Origin: UBA4466 sp963925035
Lineage (GTDB): Bacteria; Bacteroidota; Bacteroidia; Flavobacteriales_D; Crocinitomicaceae
Reading direction: 5' to 3'
DNA: 64,000 bases
NCBI GenBank assembly: GCA_963925035.1
Contig: CAWUSK010000019.1
Location: 38,932 to 102,931, forward strand
Part shown: positions 18,122 to 27,683 of the stretch, in pieces
Layout of the letters: every line of letters begins with the position of its first letter
How positions within the stretch are numbered: the first letter of the stretch is position 1
Made by a program: the position numbers and the translations under genes
The notes under the pieces: generated by a model
Seen by the model: only the letters and a program-made list of their open reading frames with translations
Databases searched by the model: none
What the model was told of the DNA's origin: nothing

Positions 18122-18299
18122 TGGAAGAAAACTTCAGCGGCAATATAAAGAATGATTAAGAGACTTTGAACAATGAGAACAACTCGAACATGCCATGCGC
18201 TTTTTAATTTTCCCTAAAAATATAGGAAAGTATCTTTCTTTAGATGAAACGGTCCTTTCACGCGGTGAATTATATACTGGACGAAGCCATGAAACTTAA
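18099..18299 (+). pseudogene. ISAon1-type DDE transposase, 5' fragment
   Basis: In the frame starting ATG 18099: MGSFYGVSGRKLQRQYKE, TGA, LRDFEQ, TGA, EQLEHAMRFLIFPKNIGKY, LSLDETVLSRGELYT, then unrelated sequence and TAA at 18297-18299. The LSLDE...LSxGELYT segment is the typical first catalytic motif of this transposase group. Overlaps ORF A by 23 bp as in intact elements. Confidence 0.75.
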
Positions 18300-18441
18300 T
18301 GTTGTGTGTGCATATACTTAAGTGTCCCGAATAAATGAAATTGTTCTAACAATGAACATATCCAGTGTACCATTTAATATTTTTGATCGATTCAATTGAA
18401 TAAAAGGATTCATTTAATCAAAAAGTGTGTGCTTTTTTAAA

Positions 18442-18449
18442 TAGCTTTG
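18442..18449 (+). promoter_or_regulatory. thiL promoter -7 box (TAGCTTTG)
   Basis: Perfect TAnnTTTG match 15 nt upstream of the thiL ATG; short leader of about 10 nt expected. Confidence 0.55.
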
Positions 18450-18464
18450 TGAAAAATTAGAATA

Positions 18465-19502
18465 ATGAGTGAAAACAGAACGGAATTAGAAAGTTTGGGT
18501 GAATTTGGGTTGATCGATCATTTAACAAAACGATTTAAAAACCGAAATTCATCTACATTGCTAGGAATTGGAGACGATTCAGCTGTTATTTCTATTTCGG
18601 AAAATGAAGCTCAACTAATTTCTACTGATTTATTAATTGAAGGTGTACATTTTAACTTAATGTACATGCCACTGAAGCATCTAGGTTACAAGGCTGTTGC
18701 CGTTAACGTTTCGGATATTTGCGCAATGAACGGAGTAGCAGAGCAAATCACAGTTTCGTTAGCAATTTCAAATCGTTTCCCAATTGAAGCTTTAGAAGAA
18801 TTGTACGAAGGTATTAATACCGCTTGTAAAGCGTATAATGTTGATTTAATCGGTGGTGACACATCTACTTCAATGTCGGGGTTAACAATTAGCGTTACCG
18901 CTATTGGTAGAATAGATAAATCAAAAATCACTTATCGTTCTGGCGCAAAAGAAAATGACCTGTTAATTGCAACTGGTGATTTAGGAGCTGCCTACATGGG
19001 CTTGCAAGTATTAGAGCGAGAGAAAGAGGTTTACAATTCGAATCCAGCTATTCAACCGGACTTAGACGGACACGATTACATCATTGAACGCCAACTTAAA
19101 CCAGAAGCGCGCGTGGACGTTATTCGCTTCCTAAAGGAGTTAGATGTCGTGCCTACATCGATGATTGATATATCAGATGGTCTGGCTTCAGAAATAATGC
19201 ATATTTGCAAATCAAGCAAAGTCGGTTGTCACGTTTACGATGAAAAAATTCCAATCGATGCCAAAACCTCTATGACGGCGCTTGATTTTAATCTAGACCC
19301 AATAATTTGTGCTTTGAACGGAGGAGAAGATTATGAATTACTTTTCACTATTGATCAAGGTGATTTCGATAAAATAAAAGGCAATCCGCACATGACTCCA
19401 ATTGGGCATATCACTCATAAAGACGACGGTATCTATTACGTTGATAAAAGTGGTTCAGCTATAGAATTGCAGGCGCAAGGTTGGAATCACTTTAAAAGTT
19501 AA
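18465..19502 (+). CDS. thiL: Thiamine-monophosphate kinase
   Basis: 345 residues. Phosphorylates thiamine phosphate to the cofactor TPP. N-terminal GEFGLIDHLTKRF, the ATP/Mg-binding GIGDDSAVI, the STDLLIEGVHF motif, and NVSDICAMNG, DLIGGDTSTS, MIDISDGLASE typical of the PurM-like ThiL fold. Slightly longer than E. coli ThiL (325). Stands alone downstream of the IS remnant; its 3' end overlaps the convergent gene by 3 bp. No other thiamine genes are nearby. Confidence 0.96.
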   Translation: MSENRTELESLGEFGLIDHLTKRFKNRNSSTLLGIGDDSAVISISENEAQLISTDLLIEGVHFNLMYMPLKHLGYKAVAVNVSDICAMNGVAEQITVSLAISNRFPIEALEELYEGINTACKAYNVDLIGGDTSTSMSGLTISVTAIGRIDKSKITYRSGAKENDLLIATGDLGAAYMGLQVLEREKEVYNSNPAIQPDLDGHDYIIERQLKPEARVDVIRFLKELDVVPTSMIDISDGLASEIMHICKSSKVGCHVYDEKIPIDAKTSMTALDFNLDPIICALNGGEDYELLFTIDQGDFDKIKGNPHMTPIGHITHKDDGIYYVDKSGSAIELQAQGWNHFKS

Positions 19503-21061
19503 GAGGCAGACCGAATACTTTTTGAATATTTTTCCTGGACCACAGTATTGAATGATTTTCGTGTCATTTTTGATTCAGCCCACGATTTGAAGTCGAAATA
19601 CTCCAGTACGATGCTCTCAAATGTATTGTCAGTTATTGTTGCTAAATCCTTATATAATTCTTCCCAAAGCGATTCAATTTCGAACTTATCTTCAGATTTA
19701 ATAAGTTTACCAATAAATTGAAGGAACATCTTTTCGAAGTCATATAGTCGATTGCGCGTTTTGAAAAAACGCATTGTACTTTTCAATGAATACGGTAAAA
19801 GCTTATTGTGATTTAATTCGATGTGAATTAATAAGTCTAGCAACTGCGTGAACCCAACGATGTCTTCTGTCTTATCCAATTCAGCATTGTTTAGGATTTG
19901 ATTGACCCAATAAAGTGCTTTTGAGTATTCTTGACTTCCAAAAGCTGTTACAGCCAATTTAAACTCAAGAAATGCCTTGCGAAGTGGTGTTACCTTATCT
20001 CCAAATTGGCCCAATTGAAATTCTACTTTTTCTGCAATCATTTGCGCACCAGAAAAGTCACCTTTTCGAATAAACAAACTGAATTCAATACTGCTAATAC
20101 TAGAAAATAGTTTAATCGTTAAGTCTTCATTCGGCTCTATTAGATTCGCGAACTTTTTAAGTTGAACTAAGTATTTCATGGACTCTTTATGAAAACCAAG
20201 TCGATCAGAAACATAAATTGCGTTCGTAAAAACCGAAACTTGTTTATTCGCATCAATATTTAGAATTCCCTTCTCTCTTTCAAAAAGCAACAAGTTCAAT
20301 TCCAATTGTTCCAATGATTTCTCCATATCACCAATTGCATAATAATACGCACTAAGGGTATGAAATAATAAGTATTGAATTTCGATACTTGATTCAGCAT
20401 CAATCTTAATTTCACCCAGTATTGGAATACAGATGGCTTTATAAACTTGAATTTCTTCGTTGTTACGTGCAATTCCCTTTTTTGAAAGCAGCACAAACAA
20501 TTGACTTTTCAGACACCAAACGGCATCCAATAAGGAAACTTCCGAAATTGATTTATTCAACTTTACCGATAGCTGCTCAATTCTTTCGTTGGAAATTAAT
20601 TCATTTCCCTCTGTTTCTATTAATTTCCTTTCTTTCTTCGCTATTAACAATAAGATCTCGTGCATTTCATTTTTTGACGCCAATTTCCCTGCACTTCGGA
20701 GTATTCTCCTGCTTTGATCATATAAAGATTTTTCAAATAAAATCTCAAAAGAGTGCAGCATTTTATGCAGTTGGGCTTCCGTCGAATTAATACTATGAAA
20801 AGCATCTAAAGAGGAAAGAATGTGGTCGTAAAGTCTTTTTTTAGTAATTGAAAAACGATTCAAGAAAGCCTCTCCTTTAAATGTCTTGAAGATTTTGTCT
20901 TCGTCATATGCAGTTTGCTTATCAATAGCATCAAATAAAACAATGTAATTATTTTCACCGCCAATTGCATGACGTGAAGACATGAGTTTAAAGTATCTTT
21001 TTTCAGACTTTGTAAGAGAATGAATCAAATCAAATAAGGCGTTATTTACTTTGCTAGACAT
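19499..21061 (-). CDS. Large helical protein, TPR-like, unknown function
   Basis: 520 residues, cytosolic (no signal peptide or TM segment). The whole protein is predicted helical with leucine/phenylalanine-rich amphipathic helices in pairs (KALYWVNQILNNAELDKTED, TMRFFKTRNRLYDFEKMFL), consistent with degenerate TPR repeats. The N-terminus (LFDLIHSLTKSEKRYFKLMS) is a pattern I have seen in conserved Bacteroidota hypothetical proteins but cannot name. ATG at 21061. It is convergent with thiL and shares its last bases with it. Confidence 0.75.
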   Translation of the reverse strand: MSSKVNNALFDLIHSLTKSEKRYFKLMSSRHAIGGENNYIVLFDAIDKQTAYDEDKIFKTFKGEAFLNRFSITKKRLYDHILSSLDAFHSINSTEAQLHKMLHSFEILFEKSLYDQSRRILRSAGKLASKNEMHEILLLIAKKERKLIETEGNELISNERIEQLSVKLNKSISEVSLLDAVWCLKSQLFVLLSKKGIARNNEEIQVYKAICIPILGEIKIDAESSIEIQYLLFHTLSAYYYAIGDMEKSLEQLELNLLLFEREKGILNIDANKQVSVFTNAIYVSDRLGFHKESMKYLVQLKKFANLIEPNEDLTIKLFSSISSIEFSLFIRKGDFSGAQMIAEKVEFQLGQFGDKVTPLRKAFLEFKLAVTAFGSQEYSKALYWVNQILNNAELDKTEDIVGFTQLLDLLIHIELNHNKLLPYSLKSTMRFFKTRNRLYDFEKMFLQFIGKLIKSEDKFEIESLWEELYKDLATITDNTFESIVLEYFDFKSWAESKMTRKSFNTVVQEKYSKSIRSAS

Positions 21062-21153
21062 GTATAATTGTTTCTTGAGAATACAATTTAGTAAAAGGAC
21101 AATAACAATAATTAAAAAAGATTTGAACTGTATCTTTTATTTAGTTAAATGCA

Positions 21154-21189
21154 AAAAAAATCCTGTATGAAATTCATACAGGATTTTTT
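21154..21189 (-). terminator. Intrinsic terminator of the small lipoprotein gene
   Basis: Stem TCCTGTATGA (21161-21170) / TCATACAGGA (21174-21183) with A-rich left and T-rich right flanks, so it can act in both directions. It lies just after the stop of the 85-residue lipoprotein gene on the minus strand. Confidence 0.85.
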
Positions 21190-21204
21190 ACAATTTATAA
21201 TTAA

Positions 21205-21462
21205 TTATAACTTTTTCTTTTTTCCGTCCGGATCATTGTTTGGATCCGTAATATCACCGTCTGATGGAACAACATCACCACTGCCATCAGGTTCTCCTTG
21301 AGATTCTCCTTCTGCAGCTGGACCACCTTTGTTTTCAAAAGATGAATTATCCCATGTAGGAACAGCGTCAACATTAGCATTAGACATCACCACTTCCTCT
21401 TTTGTACAAGAAGTAGCAAAAAGACCTAACATCAATAACGATATGTAAATAAAATTCTTCAT
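21205..21462 (-). CDS. Small low-complexity lipoprotein
   Basis: 85 residues. Signal peptide MKNFIYISLLMLGLFATSC with lipobox cysteine at about 19, then a short region rich in Gly, Asp, Pro and Glu (EGESQGEPDGSGDVVPSDGD) and a lysine tail KKKKL. No folded domain is evident; it resembles small surface lipoproteins found as stand-alone genes in Flavobacteriales. It lies 36 bp downstream of the sensor kinase gene and has its own terminator, so it may be the last gene of the LytTR operon. Confidence 0.75.
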   Translation of the reverse strand: MKNFIYISLLMLGLFATSCTKEEVVMSNANVDAVPTWDNSSFENKGGPAAEGESQGEPDGSGDVVPSDGDITDPNNDPDGKKKKL

Positions 21463-21498
21463 TTCTATATACTTACTATCAAATATATAACCTTTCTC

Positions 21499-24456
21499 CT
21501 AATTTTCCAAATCAAATACGGGTATTTTGATTAAAACCCTTGTTCCATTGATTAAACCGTCATTATCAAAGATTTGGATGGGGCCCTCAAGTGAAATGTC
21601 ATCTTTTGAAATCTTTTGAATTAACTCAATTCGTTTTGAAGTGATTTCCATTCCTTGAGAACGATGGTCGCCTATATTGTGTATTTTACTTTTTAAACTT
21701 TCCTTTATTCCAATACCGTTGTCTTCTATTAAAATGATCAAATAACCATTTTCAATATGTGCATCGATTTTTATCAATCCCTTTTTCTCCTCTCTCGGGA
21801 GAATCCCATGTATTATACTGTTTTCAATAAATGGTTGCATAATCATTGACGGAATCATTATGGACTCGGCATCTACATTATCAGATACACTGAATTGGTA
21901 GTCAAACTTATCCTTAAATCGCATTGACTCAAGCGACAAATACAACCGTAAACGGTCAAGTTCTTCTTCTAGTGATACAACATTGCCTTTGGTCGTTGCG
22001 GAATCCAAGTTTTTACGAATTAGTTGGGCAAAATTGGTTAAGTACTTATTTGCAGATAACTTGTCTTGTGTATTGATAAAATACTGAATTGAATTCAATG
22101 AGTTAAAAATAAAATGGCGATTCATACTGGCATTCATTGACTGCTGCTCAAGTGCTAGTAAACGCGATTTAAAGTCGAGTTTCTCTTTTTCATTTTGCTC
22201 TGCAATTCGCTTAATTCTAAATCTAAAAAACAATATAATTATACCCGCAAATGCCAAAATTTCCAATGTTATAAACCACCAGGTTTTGTAAAAAACCTCG
22301 TTGATTACAAAAGGAAACAGAATTTCTTTAGACAATCTTCCGTCTATATCTACAACGCGAACATGCAGTCGGTATTCTCCTGGGGGTAAGCTGGTAAACG
22401 TAATTATAGGACTTTCGGAAATAGTGGACCAATCATCTCTTAAACCTTCCATTTTATACTGAAACCCTAACCCTTTCTGATTTACTAAAGAGACACCATC
22501 CAGTTCAAAAATCAAATTATTTTTAAAACTAGGTAAGTTTAGACTATTTGGGAGTCCTTCTCCGTTCCAGGAGTCTGCGTAATTTTTATATTCAAATTTT
22601 TGATAATTCAATAGAATAGACAACAAATGAACTCTAGGATTAGCATCTTTAAAGTCGCTATTATCAAGGTGATAGCTCACAAGACCAGAGGCAGTTCCGA
22701 ACCAAAATTGATTTTTAGAATCGAAAAAACCAGAATTTAGATTCGTTTCCAAGTCAATAATTCCTTCACTTATTCCATACCTTTTAAAGGTAGGTTTATC
22801 GGATCCCAAATTTGACAAAATAAAGAGACCGTTATTCGTTCCTACATGCATTTTTCCGCTGTGGTAGTTGAGGAAATTCGTGCAGTTGGAAGCCAAGTCA
22901 TTTAATAAATCTACTTTTTTTACTTTTCCATTCTTGAAACGAAATAGGCCGCTTTCAGTTCCGTACCACAAAACATTAAATTGATCAATCTCAATATTAT
23001 AAACGACTTGGTTAGAAGGAGAGATTAATTTAAACTGATTATTTACATATATGAACAGCCCTAAATTTGATGCACAATAAAGTGTATCTTTTAAAAATGC
23101 AAAATCTCGCACAGTACCAATGTCTGCGTTACTATTATCACCAAGTGATTTAAACTTTCCATTCTGAAAAATTGATACACCTTCATTTCCACCAACGAAC
23201 ATGCTATTCTTAGAGCGCTTAAGCAAGGCCGTAATCTTTGATCCAGGAATTCCGTCGCAGTTTTCTTCATTGACTAAACTGATAATCCCATTCATATCTA
23301 AAGAAATCAACCCTCCACTAGCTCCGAACCAGTGCTTTCCGTCACAATCGGCTAAAGAAGACCAAATCTCCGTTAATTCAGCCTTGGAAAGATGTGTAAC
23401 AATGCCTTGTTTAGATTTTTTAACTATTCCTTTATCGTACGTCCCGAAATAATAGTCCCCTAATTTATCTTCAAAACCCGTGATAAATAAATCACTCGGA
23501 AAGCCAGTAGATTGGTCGTAATATTTAAAATCGGAAGACGGAAATCGAAATACACCTTTTCCTTGCGTCCCAACCCAGATATTGTTTGCATTATCATTGT
23601 AAATGCAGCTTGTCATATTTACCGGCATTCCATTTTGCTCATCAAAAAAGAACAATTCTCCCTTTTCATCAATTCTAATTACGCCGTCTAAGGTATTCAG
23701 CCATATTTGATTTGAGCGGTCCAAATAGCATCCGTAAACGCTATATTTTAACTTTTCGGCATTGTAATAGGTTTGGCTAAATGTTTTCATGTCTCTAATG
23801 AAAAGACCATCGTTATAAGTTGCAAAAACTAATTTATCACCTCTACCATCAATTCCAGAGAAACTTCCTTTTCCTAAACCTTGAACAATACTAAAGTTTC
23901 GTAAATCCTTGGTGGCCAAAACCCCGCCTTTTGTGGCCAAATACAATTGATTATTATATATATAGGCGTCTCTAACTCGTTCGAAATCTTGATTTTTAAG
24001 ATCAATTTTCACGAGTCTATTATTCATGATTTTAAAAAGTCCTCCACCATTGGAGCAAACAACTATTTCACCATCGAACTTAATGATTTTTGAAACACTT
24101 CTGAATCGTTCATTCCCGGTTCCGATGAACGAAATACTTTTGATTACTCCGTCCTTAATGTATGACACTCCTCCATCATGTCCCACCCAAAGCGTTTCTT
24201 CAAAAAAATCGAGTGATTCTACTCGATTACTCAGTAATCCATCCGTCGATGAATAAGTAATAAATTTGCTTCCACTGAATTTAGCCAATCCACCCAACGT
24301 TCCAACCCATAAATATCCTTTATGATCTTGATTGATAGAAGTAACTTGAGATTGAGGAAGTCCCTGCTCAGTGCTATAGGTAACAAAGGCATATTTTTGA
24401 CCAAAACTGAAACTTTGTGCTAAAAAAATGAAAAAGAATACTAGACGTTTTAACAT
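21499..24456 (-). CDS. Two-component-propeller LytS-type sensor histidine kinase
   Basis: 985 residues. Signal peptide, then about 700 residues of beta-propeller repeats (Reg_prop; recurrent WxGTxGGLxxF-like units such as YLWVGTLGGLAKF, IWVGTQGKGVFRF, QFWFGTASGLVSYH), a Y_Y_Y domain (LPPGEYRLHVRVVD), one transmembrane helix (about 738-756, TLEILAFAGIIILFF), a coiled linker and a His_kinase domain with the phosphorylated His in NRHFIFNSLNSIQYF and the ATPase motif IEDNGIGI. The periplasmic propeller presumably senses a ligand, unknown here. The start overlaps the stop of the response regulator by 1 bp (TAATG), implying translational coupling. Confidence 0.93.
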   Translation of the reverse strand: MLKRLVFFFIFLAQSFSFGQKYAFVTYSTEQGLPQSQVTSINQDHKGYLWVGTLGGLAKFSGSKFITYSSTDGLLSNRVESLDFFEETLWVGHDGGVSYIKDGVIKSISFIGTGNERFRSVSKIIKFDGEIVVCSNGGGLFKIMNNRLVKIDLKNQDFERVRDAYIYNNQLYLATKGGVLATKDLRNFSIVQGLGKGSFSGIDGRGDKLVFATYNDGLFIRDMKTFSQTYYNAEKLKYSVYGCYLDRSNQIWLNTLDGVIRIDEKGELFFFDEQNGMPVNMTSCIYNDNANNIWVGTQGKGVFRFPSSDFKYYDQSTGFPSDLFITGFEDKLGDYYFGTYDKGIVKKSKQGIVTHLSKAELTEIWSSLADCDGKHWFGASGGLISLDMNGIISLVNEENCDGIPGSKITALLKRSKNSMFVGGNEGVSIFQNGKFKSLGDNSNADIGTVRDFAFLKDTLYCASNLGLFIYVNNQFKLISPSNQVVYNIEIDQFNVLWYGTESGLFRFKNGKVKKVDLLNDLASNCTNFLNYHSGKMHVGTNNGLFILSNLGSDKPTFKRYGISEGIIDLETNLNSGFFDSKNQFWFGTASGLVSYHLDNSDFKDANPRVHLLSILLNYQKFEYKNYADSWNGEGLPNSLNLPSFKNNLIFELDGVSLVNQKGLGFQYKMEGLRDDWSTISESPIITFTSLPPGEYRLHVRVVDIDGRLSKEILFPFVINEVFYKTWWFITLEILAFAGIIILFFRFRIKRIAEQNEKEKLDFKSRLLALEQQSMNASMNRHFIFNSLNSIQYFINTQDKLSANKYLTNFAQLIRKNLDSATTKGNVVSLEEELDRLRLYLSLESMRFKDKFDYQFSVSDNVDAESIMIPSMIMQPFIENSIIHGILPREEKKGLIKIDAHIENGYLIILIEDNGIGIKESLKSKIHNIGDHRSQGMEITSKRIELIQKISKDDISLEGPIQIFDNDGLINGTRVLIKIPVFDLEN

Positions 24457-25232
24457 TAATGTGATTTTAACATCTTTACGAATTCTGTTACCCTGTTTCG
24501 TGCTACCGGCACTCTAATTCCACCTTCTAAAACAGCAAAATGACCATCTTCGTTTAAATACTCCTTAAGTATTCCTAGGTTAATAATATGCGACTTATGA
24601 ATTCTACAAAACTTAGACGGGTTTAGAAGATTTTCGTAGGTTTTAAGCGTTCGAGTGTCCAAATAACGCGTTCCATCCTTAAAATAAATGGTTGTACAAT
24701 TGCCGCTAGCCTCAAGATGAGTAATTGTCGTGTCCTCAATTACTTTTAAACCTTTTGTATGACTTATAGCAATTCTACTGCTATGTTCATTATTTAATAG
24801 ATTCGTCGATAGATCTTTTAATGATTCAAAGTATGTTTGATAACTACCAGGAGCTTCAGTGTATAGTGTTTTAGTTTCAACCAATCTCTTCGTTGCTTGA
24901 ATCAATTCTTCGATGTCAATTGGTTTCAAAAGATAATAAACTGCACTAGCGTTAAAAGCACGTACTGCATAATCTTTAAAGGCAGTTACAAAAACAACCA
25001 AAAAGTTTTTATTCTCAATTTCGTCTAACAATTCGAAACCTTCCGCACCAGAAGGCATTCTAATATCTAAAAAAACAACATCGGGATTTGTGTCTTGAAT
25101 CACCTTTTTGGCTTCATTTTTTCCTGAAGCCTCTCCTACAACTTCAATTTCAGGACAGAATTCATTCAACAACATTGTTAAATTTTTACGAGCGAACTCC
25201 TCGTCATCTACTACTATGGCTTTCAGTTTCAT
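24456..25232 (-). CDS. LytTR-family response regulator
   Basis: 258 residues. Receiver domain (1-125): acidic DDEE at 9-12, phospho-acceptor Asp in VVFLDIRMP, conserved Thr/Ala and Lys in YLLKPI. LytTR DNA-binding domain (about 155-258; ITHLEASGNCTTIYFKDGTR, KFCRIHKSHIINL). Partner of the kinase encoded immediately downstream, which is the standard LytS/LytTR pairing. LytTR proteins bind direct repeats upstream of targets; no such site was identified here. Confidence 0.95.
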   Translation of the reverse strand: MKLKAIVVDDEEFARKNLTMLLNEFCPEIEVVGEASGKNEAKKVIQDTNPDVVFLDIRMPSGAEGFELLDEIENKNFLVVFVTAFKDYAVRAFNASAVYYLLKPIDIEELIQATKRLVETKTLYTEAPGSYQTYFESLKDLSTNLLNNEHSSRIAISHTKGLKVIEDTTITHLEASGNCTTIYFKDGTRYLDTRTLKTYENLLNPSKFCRIHKSHIINLGILKEYLNEDGHFAVLEGGIRVPVARNRVTEFVKMLKSH

Positions 25233-25445
25233 ATAATGTGCATTTTAGTTTGGTTCATTTCAATTCTAATATAGAAATAATAAATTCATTCGTTGGTTGT
25301 CATTATTAGACTCAAGTAAATTAACATCACTTAACATTCCAATAATAACAGTTTAATACATTTGAAATGCAGTTTACATGTTTTTTTTATTTCGTTGGAA
25401 CAATGGCCGTATCTTAGAGGTGAACAACACTTAAACAGCATACTT

Positions 25446-25508
25446 ATGATCGCAAAATTACACTCTAATATCCAATACATTTGGATATTTAACGACAACG
25501 GAAACTAA
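25446..25508 (+). CDS. Putative 20-residue ORF in a short orphan transcript
   Basis: ATG at 25446 reads MIAKLHSNIQYIWIFNDNGN, then TAA. A GAGGTG element lies 25 nt upstream and a strong plus-oriented terminator starts inside the last codons. No plus-strand gene follows (the next gene is convergent), so the transcript would contain only this peptide. The peptide is unusually rich in aromatic and isoleucine residues. It could equally be a small RNA whose ORF is accidental. Confidence 0.35.
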   Translation: MIAKLHSNIQYIWIFNDNGN

Positions 25509-25526
25509 CAAGTTTCCGTTTTTTTT
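25497..25526 (+). terminator. Plus-strand intrinsic terminator
   Basis: Perfect 10-bp stem AACGGAAACT (25497-25506) / AGTTTCCGTT (25511-25520), loop AACA, followed by a T8 tract. On the minus strand there is no T tract after the stem, so it serves a plus-strand transcript starting within about 150 nt upstream, where the only ORF is the 20-codon one. Confidence 0.9.
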
Positions 25527-26286
25527 ATCCATTATTCAAAAATTTCAATATGACGTCTTGCGCAATTTCAGTTTCTTCAATGTGCGCCATATGTCCACTA
25601 TTCAAATACTGCACTTCAATAGTTGGGTGTAACTTAAGTGCTTCATCCATTTTATCTTTTGGAACAATTGAGTCAAATTCTCCTTGAACGATTAATAACC
25701 GTTCATTAAAACCTGACAAAACGTGCTCAAACCCATTTCGATCTGCCATCGCCATGGAAACAAGACCAATTGTTTCGGCTTGCATACTTTTAGCAGTCTT
25801 AATAATGCTCTTTATTTCCGAATCGTGGTTTTCAGGATTACTAAACAAGTTTGGTATTGCCTCATATAGAAATAGGTTTTTATTTTTATTCACAATTGAC
25901 ACCACTCGTTTTCTATCCTCTTTCTTCAAATCTGAGTCTTGCCAAAAATTAGAATTCAATAATACTAGCTTTTCACAGCGTTGATCCAATTTTAGTAATT
26001 CAAGTCCTACATAACCTCCCATTGAATGGCCGACGAGAGCGCATTCAGTTATTTCTAATGCATCTATGACTTTCTGCACCTGCTTTGCCATTGACATCAT
26101 GGATTTAGAAGCAACTGCAAACTCTGCTGACTTTCCGTGTCCAGGCAGGTCTAACAAAATACATTGAAAATGATTTTCAAATGAAAAGTGCCTCCACATT
26201 TCTAGGGACTCCAAAAAACCGTGTAAAAAAAGAACAGGATAGCCATTTCCCACTATCCTGTAATTTAAAATTCTTGAATTATCCAT
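25525..26286 (-). CDS. Alpha/beta hydrolase
   Basis: 253 residues. Catalytic elbow VGHSMGGYVG (nucleophile Ser about 90), oxyanion-hole region FLHGFLESLEMW, acid in QGEFDSIVP and the histidine in NSGHMAHIEE near the C-terminus, a full Ser-Asp-His triad. Similar to 2-succinyl-6-hydroxy-cyclohexadiene-carboxylate synthase-like and esterase-type hydrolases; substrate unknown. Its start overlaps the end of the Xaa-Pro peptidase gene by 8 bp, so the two are co-transcribed. Confidence 0.93.
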   Translation of the reverse strand: MDNSRILNYRIVGNGYPVLFLHGFLESLEMWRHFSFENHFQCILLDLPGHGKSAEFAVASKSMMSMAKQVQKVIDALEITECALVGHSMGGYVGLELLKLDQRCEKLVLLNSNFWQDSDLKKEDRKRVVSIVNKNKNLFLYEAIPNLFSNPENHDSEIKSIIKTAKSMQAETIGLVSMAMADRNGFEHVLSGFNERLLIVQGEFDSIVPKDKMDEALKLHPTIEVQYLNSGHMAHIEETEIAQDVILKFLNNG

Positions 26287-27571
26287 TCATAAAATCTTCA
26301 ATTTCTTCTGCTTCAATTGGAATATCACCCATTAAATTATACGGCTCTCCGCTCTTTTGAACGATCAAATCATCCTCTAATCGTATTCCTAATCCTTCCT
26401 CGGGAATATAAATTCCAGGTTCACATGTAAACGCCATTCCGGCCTGAATAGGCTCGCTCCACAATCCAACATCGTGCGTATCCAACCCAATAAAATGAGA
26501 TGTTCCGTGCATAAAGTACTTTTTATATGCCGGCCAATCCGCTTTTTGATTTTTAATATCTGTTGAATCAATCAATTTTAATTTTAACAATTCAGCTTCC
26601 ATTATGCGCCCAACTTCCTTGTGGTACTCATTCATTATTGTCCCTGGAACCAATAGTTTTTGCGCTTCATTCTTAACGTGTAATACAGAATTATAAACCG
26701 CTTTTTGACGATCCGTAAATCTACCATTCACCGGAATTGCACGTGTTAAGTCTGATGCGTAATTGGCATACTCAGCACCGACATCTAGAAGAATTACATC
26801 TCCATCTTTACATTCGCAATTGTTTTCTATGTAATGTAAAACACAAGCGTTTGCACCAGATGCTACAATTGGTGTATAAGCGAATCCTTTCGAGCGATTT
26901 TTGATGAACTCATGGATTAATTCCGCTTCAATTTCGTATTCAAAAACACCCGGCTTCACGAATTTCAATAAGCGCTCAACTCCCAGTTTAGTTATTGAAC
27001 ATGCTTTTTGCATTAATTCAATTTCAATCGGGTTTTTTATTGATCGTATCTGGTGCATAATTGGTGCACTTCGTTTAACTTGGTGAGATAAATAATTGTT
27101 TTTTAATTTTTTAATAAAACGATCCTCTCTAGTCTCGACTTCAGTATTCGCACGAAGGTGTTCGTTTGTATTTAAATATACGGCGTCAACTTCGCACATC
27201 ATTTGCTTGAAAATGCTGTCAAATTGATTCAGCCAGTACACGGTTTTGATTCCAGAAACCTCGAATGCAGACTCTTTTGTTAATTTCTCTCCCTCCCAAA
27301 CAGCAATATGCTCGTTGGTTTCTTTCAAGAATAGAACTTCTTTATGTGCTTCATTTTTTGAATTCGGCGAAATCACCAAAATACTCTCTTCTTGGTCCAC
27401 TCCCGAAAGGTAAAAAATATCTCTATGCTGCTGAAACGGCATTGCGCTATCTGCACTAATTGGATAAAAATCGTTTGAATTAAAAACCGCGAGTGCCGAT
27501 CCTTCCATTTTATTTGTGAAATTCTTTCTATTGGAGATAAACAGCTCCTTGTCAATTTTTGTGTACTTCAT
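26279..27571 (-). CDS. pepP: Xaa-Pro aminopeptidase (aminopeptidase P, M24 family)
   Basis: 430 residues. N-terminal AMP_N creatinase-like domain (1-150) and C-terminal pita-bread metallopeptidase domain. Metal ligands are visible: Asp in LLDVGAEYANYASDLTR (two Asp), His in HGTSHFIGLDTHDVG, Glu in TCEPGIYIPEEGLG and in GIRLEDDLIV. The HG.SH.IGLD.HDVG wording is diagnostic for aminopeptidase P, which removes an N-terminal residue preceding proline. Likely first gene of a two-gene operon with the hydrolase. Confidence 0.95.
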   Translation of the reverse strand: MKYTKIDKELFISNRKNFTNKMEGSALAVFNSNDFYPISADSAMPFQQHRDIFYLSGVDQEESILVISPNSKNEAHKEVLFLKETNEHIAVWEGEKLTKESAFEVSGIKTVYWLNQFDSIFKQMMCEVDAVYLNTNEHLRANTEVETREDRFIKKLKNNYLSHQVKRSAPIMHQIRSIKNPIEIELMQKACSITKLGVERLLKFVKPGVFEYEIEAELIHEFIKNRSKGFAYTPIVASGANACVLHYIENNCECKDGDVILLDVGAEYANYASDLTRAIPVNGRFTDRQKAVYNSVLHVKNEAQKLLVPGTIMNEYHKEVGRIMEAELLKLKLIDSTDIKNQKADWPAYKKYFMHGTSHFIGLDTHDVGLWSEPIQAGMAFTCEPGIYIPEEGLGIRLEDDLIVQKSGEPYNLMGDIPIEAEEIEDFMNG

Positions 27572-27683
27572 TCAAGTTTATTTTTCAAAAGAATGAAAGT
27601 ACATTTTTTCAGCACAATCAGCGAATTAAATCAAATTAATTCTTTCAAAAGAAACAACGTAATTACTTTACGTAGTTAAGTGT

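Larger units (their letters stand above)
17711..18299 (+). mobile_element. Decayed ISAon1-type insertion sequence remnant
   Basis: Contains two overlapping, broken reading frames that match the two-ORF organisation of ISAon1-family transposases: an N-terminal region protein and the start of the DDE transposase. ORF A is interrupted by a nonsense codon, ORF B by two, and ORF B is cut off shortly after its first conserved Asp-Glu motif, so about two thirds of the element is missing. No terminal inverted repeats could be identified by eye. It sits on the broken edge of a T9SS cargo gene. Confidence 0.78.
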
